Below, in pieces: positions 8,025 to 15,634 of a stretch of DNA of 64,000 nt. The translations under genes were made by a program, and so were the position numbers. Below the pieces are notes generated by a model. The model was not told where the DNA came from, did no database searches, and saw only the letters and a program-made list of their open reading frames with translations. The stretch covers positions 51,077 through 115,076 of the forward strand of contig CAKTIM010000007.1 in the NCBI GenBank assembly GCA_934565795.1, read 5' to 3'. The number at the start of each line of letters is the position of its first letter. Within the stretch, counting starts at the first letter, position 1. Source of the stretch: an uncultured Oscillospiraceae bacterium. Its GTDB lineage: Bacteria; Bacillota; Clostridia; Oscillospirales; Oscillospiraceae.

Positions 8025-8185
8025 GGAAGCTCTGATTAAATCGGCAAGAGCTGTGAGCGAGAGATTTTTCACCAGATGAAAGTATCAAAAGCGGAGGAAT
8101 ACTTCATGTATTTCCCGCTTTTGATACTGCACAGCTGGGGAAAAAAATCCGCTGCTCAGCCGCAGACGATTTATTCAGAGGTTCC
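8025..8185. mobile_element. 161-bp hairpin MITE-like element, copy 1
   Basis: The left end GGAAGCTCTGATTAAATCG and the inverted right end CGATTTATTCAGAGGTTCC form imperfect 19-bp terminal repeats. The interior is also self-complementary: AGTATCAAAAGCGG pairs with CCGCTTTTGATACT around a central loop near 8100, so the whole element can form one long hairpin. It is flanked by CTTA on both sides (8021-8024 and 8186-8189), a likely 4-bp target duplication. The right-hand CTTA includes the complement of the nagB stop codon. No transposase is encoded. Confidence 0.85.
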
Positions 8186-8186
8186 C

Positions 8187-8924
8187 TTACAACAGATCCT
8201 TTACCAGGGACAGGGCTTCCTCGTCTGCCACCAGCGTGAAATCCGGGTGCAGCTGCAAAATGGAGCCGGGCGCCTGGGGACGGATGGGGCCAAAGAAGCA
8301 ATCCTTCACCGCCTGGGCCTTGCCCTTGCCGTTGACCACCAGCAGCACGCGCTTTGCCTTCATAATGCCGCCGATGCCCATGGTATAGGCATACTTGGGT
8401 ACCTCGTCCCGGTTGGCGAAGAAGCGGGCGTTGGCATTGATGGTGGCATCGGTGAGCTTGACCTTGTTGGTATTCTTTACAAAGGCGTCCGCAGGCTCGT
8501 TGAAGCCCACGTGGCCGTTGGGGCCAAGGCCCAGCAGCTGCAGATCCGCGCCGCCGAAAGCGTCGATCACCGCGTCGTAGCGGGCGCACTCCCCTGCCGC
8601 GTCGGGGTTCATACCGTTGGGGATATTGCAGTTGGCCTGGTCGATGTTCACATGGTCAAACAGGTTGCTGCGCATAAAATAGGCATAGCTCTGATCGTGA
8701 TCCTTGGTCAGACCCACGTACTCGTCCAGATTCACGGTCTTGACCTGGGAGAAATCCAGATCGCCGCTCTCATACTTTGCGATCAGCTCCTTATAGGTAC
8801 CCACGGGGCTGCTGCCGGTGGCCAGGCCCAGCACACAGTCGGGCTTCAGCTGAATCTGGGCAGCGATGATGTTGGCCGCCTTGCGGCTCACATCCTGATA
8901 ATCTTTTGCACGAATCAGTCTCAT
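8187..8924 (-). CDS. nagB: Glucosamine-6-phosphate deaminase
   Basis: 245 residues matching NagB: LGLATGSSPVGTYKEL (phosphate-binding loop), TVNLDEYVGL (catalytic Asp), QSYAYFMRSNLFDHV, and GLGPNGHVGFNEPADAF with the catalytic His and Glu, plus YAYTMGIGGIM. It converts glucosamine-6-phosphate to fructose-6-phosphate and ammonia, feeding amino sugars into glycolysis. It stands alone, with a 161-bp element on each side. The insertion at 8025-8185 ends one base before the stop codon without breaking the frame. The ATG at 8924 follows AAAGGAGAGC. Confidence 0.95.
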   Translation of the reverse strand: MRLIRAKDYQDVSRKAANIIAAQIQLKPDCVLGLATGSSPVGTYKELIAKYESGDLDFSQVKTVNLDEYVGLTKDHDQSYAYFMRSNLFDHVNIDQANCNIPNGMNPDAAGECARYDAVIDAFGGADLQLLGLGPNGHVGFNEPADAFVKNTNKVKLTDATINANARFFANRDEVPKYAYTMGIGGIMKAKRVLLVVNGKGKAQAVKDCFFGPIRPQAPGSILQLHPDFTLVADEEALSLVKDLL

Positions 8925-8952
8925 AATGCTCTCCTTTATTTGTAAAAAGTAG

Positions 8953-9113
8953 GGAAGCTCTGATTAAATCAGCAAGAGCTGACAGCGAGAGATTTTTCGC
9001 CAGATGAAAGTATCAAAAGCGGAGGAATACTGTATGTATTTCCCGCTTTTGATACTGCACAGCTGGGGAAAAAGATCCGCTGCTCAGCCGCAGACGATTT
9101 ATTCAGAGGTTCC
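8953..9113. mobile_element. 161-bp hairpin MITE-like element, copy 2
   Basis: Same length and nearly the same sequence as the copy at 8025, with the same terminal inverted repeats. GTAG flanks it on both sides (8949-8952 and 9114-9117), the signature of a 4-bp target duplication. It lies in the leader region upstream of nagB, so it may influence nagB or ECF-gene transcription. Confidence 0.85.
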
Positions 9114-9310
9114 GTAGTGCCTTGGTTGACATGATTATAGCATTATCCCCCAGGTTTGTACAGTCCATTTTAGTGAGCCAATTTAGCGAAATGGATTTTG
9201 CATACGGCACGTCGAATCTGACCCTAATTTATATTCCATATTTGGCGCTGTATTTATAGCCAGATGCAGCTATAATGAATTACAACCGAAGCAAATTAGG
9301 AGGAATCTCC

Positions 9311-9895
9311 ATGGAAACGAAAAAGAATATCACCAAGAAAATCGTCGTGACCGCCCTGCTGGCTGCCCTCACCGTGGCAGGCTCGGCCCTGCGGGTAACC
9401 CTGCCCATTGACATTGGGGGCAGCACCTCGTTCCACCTGGGCAACATCATCTGCGCCCTGGCGGGCCTGCTGCTCGGCCCCTGGTACGGCGGATTGGCCG
9501 CGGGTATCGGCTCCGCCATTTATGACTGCCTGAATCCGCTGTACATCGCGGAGTGCTGGATCACGTTCCTGACCAAGGGTGCTTACGCCCTGGTGACGGG
9601 GCTGCTGTTCTGGAATGTGCTGAAATCCAACCGCACGGAAAAGCCCGCCGCCTACTGCATGGGCGCGGCGAACTGGGCGACCTCCGCCGGTGCGGTGACC
9701 TACGCCCTGCTGTATCTGCTGAAATCCTATCTCATGGGCGTCTGGGTCAACGGATTGACCCACGAGGCCGCCATGGTCGCCCTGGCCGCCAAGCTCCCTG
9801 CAACGATCTTCAACGGTGTGGTCGCCATCATCTTCGCCCCGATCCTCTATGTTGCCATCAAGCCCGCGCTGGACAGGAATCACCTGAGCTTCTGA
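9311..9895 (+). CDS. ECF transporter S component (substrate-binding membrane protein)
   Basis: 194 residues, very hydrophobic, with about five or six membrane spans and the S-component pattern of small vitamin transporters: ALLAALTVAGSALRVTLPIDIGG, then SFHLGNIICALAGLLLGPWYGGLAAGIGSAIYD, and LTKGAYALVTGLL. It captures a small substrate and hands it to an EcfT/EcfA module encoded elsewhere. The substrate cannot be read from sequence. ATG at 9311 has AGGAGG at 9299-9304; a longer frame from 9275 lacks a site. No riboswitch was recognised upstream. Confidence 0.87.
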   Translation: METKKNITKKIVVTALLAALTVAGSALRVTLPIDIGGSTSFHLGNIICALAGLLLGPWYGGLAAGIGSAIYDCLNPLYIAECWITFLTKGAYALVTGLLFWNVLKSNRTEKPAAYCMGAANWATSAGAVTYALLYLLKSYLMGVWVNGLTHEAAMVALAAKLPATIFNGVVAIIFAPILYVAIKPALDRNHLSF

Positions 9896-9934
9896 TCCTC
9901 TTTTCTCCGCCTCCCCCATCGCGGGTACCCTCTC

Positions 9935-9975
9935 TCTTCTTCACCCCGGAGAATCCTCTCCGGGGTGAAGCTTTA
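9935..9975. terminator. Bidirectional hairpin between ECF S gene and XRE gene
   Basis: CTTCACCCCGGAGA pairs perfectly with TCTCCGGGGTGAAG across a 4-base loop, between two convergent genes. The T-run is poor on both sides; strength comes from the 14-bp stem. Confidence 0.6.
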
Positions 9976-10680
9976 CATAACTGTCATCATATTATACAGC
10001 TTCATCAGGCGGATATCCTCCTTGGTGACCTTGAGCATCTGCACCAGCGCCTCGTCCTCTGGCAGGCGCTTCTTGGAAAACAGCATTTTGATGGCCACCG
10101 GCATCATGGGCCTTGCGGAAAGGCCGGTGAACAGGCCCCATTTGGTATCGGAGTTGACATAGTTTGCCATGATCTGCCCGTTGGCCTTTTCCATGGGGGA
10201 ATCCTGGTTGGTCATAATGACATTGGTGATGGAATCGTAGTGCTCCATATAGCCCCAGTAGGTGGTCTCACAGTTCTGGTAGCTCTTGTAGTCCCGGAAG
10301 TTTGCGTACATCATGATCTTATAGCGATTGTCCTCGGACTGGAGCAGCACATCAAACATGCAGCGCATGATGCAGTTGAAGCGGCCGTCGTAGTAATAGG
10401 AATAGAACTGGGACACGCCGCTGAAAAACGCGGGCTTCGCCCCGGAGGACTGGATGGGAACCCGATCCGGGGTGCAGTAGAGCAGCTGCTCCACATGGAT
10501 GCCCAGGGCGCGGGCGATCTCGTAAATTGTTTCAATATCCAGGATGATTTCCCCGTTTTCATACTTGGACAGGGTGGATTTGTTCTTGCAGACGATATCC
10601 GACAGCTCGTCCAGCGTCATGTGCCGGGACTTGCGGAAATTGCGGATGCGGTGGCCGATCTCCCTGCTGATCTCTCCCAT
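9973..10680 (-). CDS. XRE-family transcriptional regulator with C-terminal sensory domain
   Basis: 235 residues. The N-terminal helix-turn-helix (about 1-60) reads GHRIRNFRKSRHMTLDELSDIVCKNKSTLSKYENGEI, a standard XRE/Cro domain. The remaining 170 residues are unrecognised, with several Tyr/Met-rich strands. The start is ATG 10680 after AAAGGAG; an upstream ATG at 10710 has no ribosome site. It is divergent from brnQ, with paired inverted repeats in between, so it may control brnQ and itself. Its promoter is TAGACA-17-TATAAT at 10752-10780. Confidence 0.85.
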   Translation of the reverse strand: MGEISREIGHRIRNFRKSRHMTLDELSDIVCKNKSTLSKYENGEIILDIETIYEIARALGIHVEQLLYCTPDRVPIQSSGAKPAFFSGVSQFYSYYYDGRFNCIMRCMFDVLLQSEDNRYKIMMYANFRDYKSYQNCETTYWGYMEHYDSITNVIMTNQDSPMEKANGQIMANYVNSDTKWGLFTGLSARPMMPVAIKMLFSKKRLPEDEALVQMLKVTKEDIRLMKLYNMMTVM

Positions 10681-10751
10681 AGTGTTTCTCCTTTGTTTCT
10701 TTAAAATCAACTTTTTCCTTTATCTGTTTCCTGTTTTGCGACTTTTGGTTT

Positions 10752-10780
10752 ATTATACCTCATTCCGGCGAAATTGTCTA
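10752..10780 (-). promoter_or_regulatory. Promoter of the XRE regulator
   Basis: On the minus strand TAGACA (10775-10780) and TATAAT (10752-10757) are separated by exactly 17 bases, about 72 bases ahead of the regulator start. Confidence 0.6.
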
Positions 10781-10784
10781 TTGC

Positions 10785-10822
10785 AAAGAAACTTTTTCTT
10801 TCAGAAATTTCTTTTAAAGAAA
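10785..10822. promoter_or_regulatory. Tandem inverted repeats, candidate operator
   Basis: AAAGAAA-CTT-TTTCTTT at 10785-10801 and TTTCTTT-T-AAAGAAA at 10808-10822 are two perfect 7-bp inverted repeats. They lie between the -35 box of the XRE gene and the -35 box of brnQ. Arrangement and symmetry suit a dimeric repressor such as the adjacent XRE protein. Confidence 0.5.
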
Positions 10823-10833
10823 CTTGTGTTCAT

Positions 10834-10862
10834 TTGAAATTCACGATTGGTTACGGTAGGAT
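10834..10862 (+). promoter_or_regulatory. Promoter of brnQ
   Basis: TTGAAA (10834-10839), a 17-base spacer and TAGGAT (10857-10862) lie 32 bases before the proposed start, immediately beside the candidate operator. Confidence 0.5.
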
Positions 10863-10894
10863 AGTGCCATTGACAAGTTGAAAGGATGATTTCC

Positions 10895-12283
10895 ATGAAG
10901 CGCAGCCTCACCGCAAATGATACCGTGAAGCGCAACCTCACTGCAAAGGAGACCGTGACCATTACAAGCATGCTGTTCGGCATGTTCTTCGGCGCGGGCA
11001 ATCTGATTTTCCCGGCAAAGATGGGCATCGACGCCGGAAGCAATCTCTGGAGCGCCTTTTTCGGCGTATTTATCACTGCTGTCGGTATCCCCATGCTGGC
11101 GGTGGTTGCGCTGGGCCTGAGCCGGTGCGAGGGCGTCGTGCCCCTGGCAAACAAGATCGGCAAAAAATACAGCACCTTCTTCTGCTGCCTGCTGTATCTG
11201 ACCATCGGGCCGCTGTTTGCCATTCCCCGCTGCGCCAGCACCTCCTTCTCCGTGGGCGCGGTGGGACTGGTGGGTCAGGCGCACAGCGCGCTGTATCTGG
11301 CCCTGTTCTCCCTGCTTTTCTTTGCGGTGGTGCTGGCCTTCTCTCTGAAGCCCAGCGGCATTATGACCTGGATCGGAAAGCTGCTGAATCCCGTGTTCCT
11401 GGCCTTCCTGTTCGCGCTGGTGATCGCCGCGCTGATCCACCCCGTTGACCGCATCGCCGATGTTGTACCCGCCGCGAAGTACGCCACCCAGGGGGACGCC
11501 TTCTTCTCCGGCTTCCTGGAGGGCTACAACACCCTGGACGCCCTGGCGGGCCTTGCATTTGGCATTGTCGTCGTCAACGTCCTGCGGGAGACCGGCATCA
11601 AGCAGCCGGAGCGGGTGGCTGCAAATACGGCCAAGGCCGGTATTTTCAGCTGCCTGTTCATGGGTGTGATCTACTTCTTCATCACCCTGATCTGCGCTCA
11701 GAGCGCCTCCCTGTGCGCTGAGTGCGAAAACGGCGGCGAGGTGCTGGGCATGATCGCCAGATACTATTTCCACTCCGTCGGCGCGTATATCACCGCCGCC
11801 ATCGTCACCTTTGCCTGCCTGAAAACCGCCATCGGACTGGTGACCAGCTGCTCGGAGGCCTTTGTGCAGATGTTCCCCCAGGGGCCGAAATACTCCGTGT
11901 GGGCCATCATCTTCTGCCTGGTATCCTTTGGCATTGCCAACTTCGGTCTTTCCACCATTGTGGCATGGTGCGTGCCCGTGCTGATGTTCATCTATCCGCT
12001 GGCCATTACGCTGATCCTGCTGGCTCTGACGGACAAGTGGTTCGGCGGGGACAAGATCGTCTACATCTCCACCACGGCGTTCACTCTGGTCGCCGCCACC
12101 CTGGACTTCCTGGGAACGCTGGCCGGCATGCTCCCCCAGAGCACCGCCCTGGCGGCTGTGAAGGACTTCTGCATTCGCTTCCTGCCCCTGTTTGATCTGG
12201 GCATGGGCTGGATCGTTCCCGCCTGCATCGGCGCTGTTATCGGTCTGGCGGTATCCTTCTCCAAGAAATCCAAGAAGTCTTAA
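10895..12283 (+). CDS. brnQ: Branched-chain amino acid carrier (LIVCS family)
   Basis: 462 residues and about twelve membrane spans. The family start MLFGMFFGAGNLIFPAKMG is clear, as are GPLFAIPRCASTSFSVG, GYNTLDALAGLAFGIVVVN and the hydrophobic C-terminus ending SFSKKSKKS. BrnQ carriers import Leu, Ile and Val with Na+ or H+. ATG 10895 is eight bases from AAAGGA; ATG 10886 overlaps that site. The first 20 residues contain a duplicated block (KRSLTANDTV/KRNLTAKETV), so GTG 10925 is another possible start. Divergent from an XRE regulator that may control it. Confidence 0.93.
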   Translation: MKRSLTANDTVKRNLTAKETVTITSMLFGMFFGAGNLIFPAKMGIDAGSNLWSAFFGVFITAVGIPMLAVVALGLSRCEGVVPLANKIGKKYSTFFCCLLYLTIGPLFAIPRCASTSFSVGAVGLVGQAHSALYLALFSLLFFAVVLAFSLKPSGIMTWIGKLLNPVFLAFLFALVIAALIHPVDRIADVVPAAKYATQGDAFFSGFLEGYNTLDALAGLAFGIVVVNVLRETGIKQPERVAANTAKAGIFSCLFMGVIYFFITLICAQSASLCAECENGGEVLGMIARYYFHSVGAYITAAIVTFACLKTAIGLVTSCSEAFVQMFPQGPKYSVWAIIFCLVSFGIANFGLSTIVAWCVPVLMFIYPLAITLILLALTDKWFGGDKIVYISTTAFTLVAATLDFLGTLAGMLPQSTALAAVKDFCIRFLPLFDLGMGWIVPACIGAVIGLAVSFSKKSKKS

Positions 12284-12303
12284 TTAACTGGCTGGGTAAA
12301 ACC

Positions 12304-12334
12304 TTGGGGCTCTGCTTTCGCAGCGCCCCAAATG
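12304..12334 (+). terminator. Terminator of brnQ
   Basis: GGGGCTCTGC-TTTC-GCAGCGCCCC forms a tight hairpin about 25 bases after brnQ. No long T-run follows, so efficiency is uncertain. Confidence 0.5.
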
Positions 12335-12392
12335 CCTTGCCCTGGCCGATCCCGCGAAATTGCTCTGACGGGCTTGACGCCGGAAATGATGA

Positions 12393-12426
12393 AGGGGTGC
12401 GCTGCTTTTGCGGCGCACCCCTTTGC
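12393..12426. terminator. Hairpin between brnQ and the MATE gene
   Basis: AAGGGGTGCGC pairs with GCGCACCCCTT across about ten bases, just beyond the 3' end of the minus-strand MATE gene. It can serve either of the convergent genes. Confidence 0.6.
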
Positions 12427-12431
12427 GGTGT

Positions 12432-13820
12432 TTACAGCTCTGGCGAGAGCTGCGTGGATTTACGCTTTTTGCACTTGATGAAATAATAGGTGACCTCGGT
12501 GATGCAGCAGGTGACCCAGCCCAGGGGATAGCCAAGGCCCACGACGAGGGGGGTATTGACGATATAGCGGGTCATTACAAACAGATAGACCTGACGAATG
12601 CCCACAAAGGTGAGCAGCATAATCAGCATGGGGGCCGTGGAATCTCCCATGCCCCGCAGCGCGCCTGCGAGCACATGGTTGACGCAGTTGAACAGCAGGA
12701 AGGCGATATTGGCCCGGACGAACAGCACACCGAAATCCACCACCGCCCTGTCCGGGGTGAACAGCTCCACCGCAGGCGCGGCAAAAACAATCAGAAGCAC
12801 CACGATCACACCCGTCACGCCCAGCGACAGCAGGACGCTGGCCACTGTCCCCTGTTGGGCGCGCTTTTCCTGATTGGCGCCCATATTCTGGCTGACAAAG
12901 GTGGTGGAGGCCATGGCAAAGCTCTGCATGGGCAGCAGCACAAACTGATCCAGCTTATTGTAGGCACTCCAGCCTGCCATGCACAGCGAGCCGAACACAT
13001 TGATATAAGACTGGACGAACACATTGGACACCGCCGTCACAATGCTCTGGATGCCCGCAGGCAGGCCCACCTGGAAAATCTCCCCCAGCACCGCGCGGTC
13101 GATCTTCAGTGCCCGCCAATCCATCCGATACACATCCTTTGTGCAGGTGAGCACCACCAGCGTCAGCGCGGCGGAGATGAACTGAGAGATGATGGTGGCG
13201 TAGGCCACACCGGCAATACCGGCCTTCAGGTTCAGCACAAAGAACAGATCCAGCACGATATTGAGCACGCTGGTAAGCACCAGGAAATACAGCGGACGGG
13301 TGGTGTCGCCCACCGCCCGGAGAATGCCGCTGCACATATTGTAGATCACCAAGCCGGAGAAGCCGCCGATGTAGATGCGCAGATACAGCGCCGCATGGTC
13401 AAATACATCATCCGGCGTCGCCATCAGGCGAAGCATGGGATTCACGCCCAGCAGGCCCACCACCGTAAAGAGCACGGCCAGAATAAAGGTCGCGGCCATG
13501 GTGGTCTGGATGGCAGTGTGCAGGCTTTCATTGTCCCGTGCGCCGAAGCGGCGGGCAATGACCACGCTGGCGCCGGTGGCAAAGCCATTGAAGAAAAACA
13601 CCATAATGTTGACGATCATGGTGGTGGAGCCGACGGCGGCCAGCGCCTCGGTGCCGACAAAGTTGCCCACCACCACCGAGTCAACGGTGTTGTAGAGCAT
13701 CTGGAAAATATTGCCCAGCATCAGCGGCAGCGAAAATGCCACCAGCTGCATCACGATGGAGCCCTGCGTCATGTCCCGGGCCGTGGAATGATGGGTATGA
13801 AGCTGCGGATGAATGTGCAT
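12432..13820 (-). CDS. MATE-family multidrug efflux transporter
   Basis: 462 residues with twelve predicted membrane helices in two six-helix halves. The MATE pattern is seen in MLGNIFQMLYNTVDSVVVGNFVGTEALAAVG, FFNGFATGASVVIARRFGA and, in the second half, GLPAGIQSIVTAVSNVFVQSYINVFG and AGALRGMGDSTAPM. Members export cationic compounds using Na+ or H+. Start ATG 13820 follows a weak AGTAGGTG site. It is a single gene with a hairpin after it, and its substrate is not predictable. Confidence 0.93.
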   Translation of the reverse strand: MHIHPQLHTHHSTARDMTQGSIVMQLVAFSLPLMLGNIFQMLYNTVDSVVVGNFVGTEALAAVGSTTMIVNIMVFFFNGFATGASVVIARRFGARDNESLHTAIQTTMAATFILAVLFTVVGLLGVNPMLRLMATPDDVFDHAALYLRIYIGGFSGLVIYNMCSGILRAVGDTTRPLYFLVLTSVLNIVLDLFFVLNLKAGIAGVAYATIISQFISAALTLVVLTCTKDVYRMDWRALKIDRAVLGEIFQVGLPAGIQSIVTAVSNVFVQSYINVFGSLCMAGWSAYNKLDQFVLLPMQSFAMASTTFVSQNMGANQEKRAQQGTVASVLLSLGVTGVIVVLLIVFAAPAVELFTPDRAVVDFGVLFVRANIAFLLFNCVNHVLAGALRGMGDSTAPMLIMLLTFVGIRQVYLFVMTRYIVNTPLVVGLGYPLGWVTCCITEVTYYFIKCKKRKSTQLSPEL

Positions 13821-13970
13821 GACACCTACTCTTTTCCCTACATATTTTTTACGATATTATAACAGAAAAAACGACCGCAAGTCAACCGGGCGGAGATGGG
13901 GAAAGGCAGTATATTTTTTGCGCCCAGTCTTGCCGGTTTCTTGTTTAAAATGCCCGCTGCGCAGAAAAAT

Positions 13971-14110
13971 GGGACTGTTGCAAAATAGATTTTTTAGAAA
14001 ACTATCCTAATAATTTAGCGGTAGAAATCACGATTGTTTCACGATTTCTACCGCTATTTCTAACTTATAGAAGGGCGTATTTTCACAAATTTCTATTTTG
14101 CAACAGCCCC
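13971..14110. mobile_element. Palindromic insertion element, MITE-like, about 140 bp
   Basis: The left end GGGACTGTTGCAAAATAGA and the inverted complement of the right end, GGGGCTGTTGCAAAATAGA, match at 18 of 19 positions. Inside is a second stem, AGCGGTAGAAATC / GATTTCTACCGCT. There is no room for a transposase. Flanking AAT/ATT extends the symmetry and no clean target duplication is visible. The ends resemble those of IS6-type elements (TGTTGCAAA core), but the family is uncertain. AT-rich relative to neighbouring genes. Confidence 0.7.
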
Positions 14111-14120
14111 ATTGTGAAAA

Positions 14121-14549
14121 TTATTCCTTTTTTGCCCGGATATCCAGGTGATAGTCCACCTCTCCGGCCTCGGTGTCCTCGATGACGATGTGGTAAACCA
14201 GGTCGATACAGCCGCCGTCGCTCACAATGTCGTAGAACAGGCGGGTGGCCTTTACCGTAATCATCAGCGCGCCGAACTCCATCTTATACAGGGAATCATG
14301 GGCCACGCCCTCCTGAAACACCATAGTGCTGGACAGGCGGCCGGTGCGCGTCAGGGTGACCTTGCCCGGCTCCACCCGGAAGGTGGTGGTGACTCCCGCC
14401 AGGCCCGTCAGCTCACTTTCCTCATAGGTGATGTCCCAGCCGCCGTCCCGGAAAGTCATGTATCCTTCGGTGTCCAGACGGATCACCTCCGGCTCCTGCC
14501 CCGCATAGGACTGCCGCCCCTGGATGGACAGGATCACAGGTGTGCTCAT
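14121..14549 (-). CDS. DUF1934 (YwiB-like) beta-barrel protein
   Basis: 142 residues with alternating strands and the pattern of the DUF1934/YwiB family: an N-terminal VILSIQGRQ, DTEGYMTF, YEESELTGLAGVTTTFRVE, VTLTRTGRLSSTMVFQEG and a C-terminal VDLVYHIVIED-like strand. The family has a calycin-type barrel of unknown function. Its start overlaps the stop of ddl by one base, so the two are coupled. Function cannot be stated; co-transcription with ddl suggests an envelope connection. Confidence 0.8.
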   Translation of the reverse strand: MSTPVILSIQGRQSYAGQEPEVIRLDTEGYMTFRDGGWDITYEESELTGLAGVTTTFRVEPGKVTLTRTGRLSSTMVFQEGVAHDSLYKMEFGALMITVKATRLFYDIVSDGGCIDLVYHIVIEDTEAGEVDYHLDIRAKKE

Positions 14550-15616
14550 TACTCCTCCTCCATGGCCAGCCTCAGCAGCTCGTCAATCAGCTGGGGATAG
14601 GGAATGCCGCTGGCGGCGAAGAGCTTGGGATACATGGAAATGGAGGTAAAGCCGGGGATGGTATTGATCTCGTTGAGGATCACGTGACTGCCCTCGTCGG
14701 TGACAAAGAAGTCCACCCGGCTCAGGCCCCGGCAGCCGATGGCCTGATACACCCGCACGGCCATATCCCGCACCTGCTCGGAGGTCGCCTCGGGAATGCG
14801 GGCGGGAATATAGGCAACGGAGGTATCCGTGATATACTTGGCGTCATAGTCATAGAATTCCGCGCCGGAATCGATCTCGCCGCAGACGGAGGCCATGGGG
14901 CTTCGGTTGCCCATGACGGCGACCTCGATCTCCTTGCCCTTGATGAATTCCTCCACCAGTATCTTTTCGTCGTACACGGCGGCGCTGATCAGGCCCTGTA
15001 AAAGCGTCTCCCGGTCGCCCGCCTTGGTGACGCCCACGGAGGAGCCGGTACCGGCGGGCTTGACGAACATGGGGTAGGCAAACCGGGCCTCCAGCTGATT
15101 CAGCACGGAATCGGCGCGGCTGTCCAGCTCACTGCGGCGCACCAGCTCCCAGGCAGCCTGGGGAATCTTCGCCTGGTCGGCCACCAGCTTGGTCAGGGTC
15201 TTATCCATGGCCACGGCGGAGGCAGACACGTGGGGGCCGACATAGGGAATGCCCGCCAGCTGCAGCAGGCCCTGAATGGTGCCGTCCTCGCCGTTCTCGC
15301 CGTGGAGCACCGGGAAAACCACATCGATCCGCTCGCGCACCACGCAGTCGCCCTCAAAGCTCAGCAGGCCCTGCCCGCGAACGGGGGAAATGGCGGCGCG
15401 GCGGTTGCCGGGATAGTCCTTCCACTCCCCGGTGGGCAGCAGGGAATAATCCTTGCCGGTATAGTGAATCCAGTCCCCGTCCTTGGTGATGCCCACGGGG
15501 AACACATTGTATTTGCTGTGGTCAATATTATTCAGGACGGACTCGGCGCTGCGCAGAGAAACCTCATGCTCCGGGCTGACTCCTCCGAACAGAATGCATA
15601 CACTCAGCTTTTTCAC
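14549..15616 (-). CDS. ddl: D-alanine--D-alanine ligase
   Basis: 355 residues with the ATP-grasp ligase layout: ILFGGVSPEHEVSLRSAESV (N-terminal substrate loop), FPVLHGENGEDGTIQGLLQLAGIPYVG, KPAGTGSSVGVTKA (ATP loop), VEEFIKGKEIEVAVMG, and SRVDFFVTDEG...LNEINTIPGFTSISMYPKL (metal ligands and the omega-loop Met-Tyr-Pro). It makes the D-Ala-D-Ala dipeptide of peptidoglycan. Which residues set vancomycin phenotype was not assessed. The gene follows murC closely on the same strand, forming a cell-wall precursor cluster. Confidence 0.95.
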   Translation of the reverse strand: MKKLSVCILFGGVSPEHEVSLRSAESVLNNIDHSKYNVFPVGITKDGDWIHYTGKDYSLLPTGEWKDYPGNRRAAISPVRGQGLLSFEGDCVVRERIDVVFPVLHGENGEDGTIQGLLQLAGIPYVGPHVSASAVAMDKTLTKLVADQAKIPQAAWELVRRSELDSRADSVLNQLEARFAYPMFVKPAGTGSSVGVTKAGDRETLLQGLISAAVYDEKILVEEFIKGKEIEVAVMGNRSPMASVCGEIDSGAEFYDYDAKYITDTSVAYIPARIPEATSEQVRDMAVRVYQAIGCRGLSRVDFFVTDEGSHVILNEINTIPGFTSISMYPKLFAASGIPYPQLIDELLRLAMEEE

Positions 15617-15634
15617 GCTTCTTTTCTCCTTTCG

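Noticed and set aside
8076..8945. Plus-strand frame running from the 161-bp element through nagB
   Set aside because: It begins inside the element and is antisense to nagB; the element's own sequence creates an ATG and an open frame by chance.
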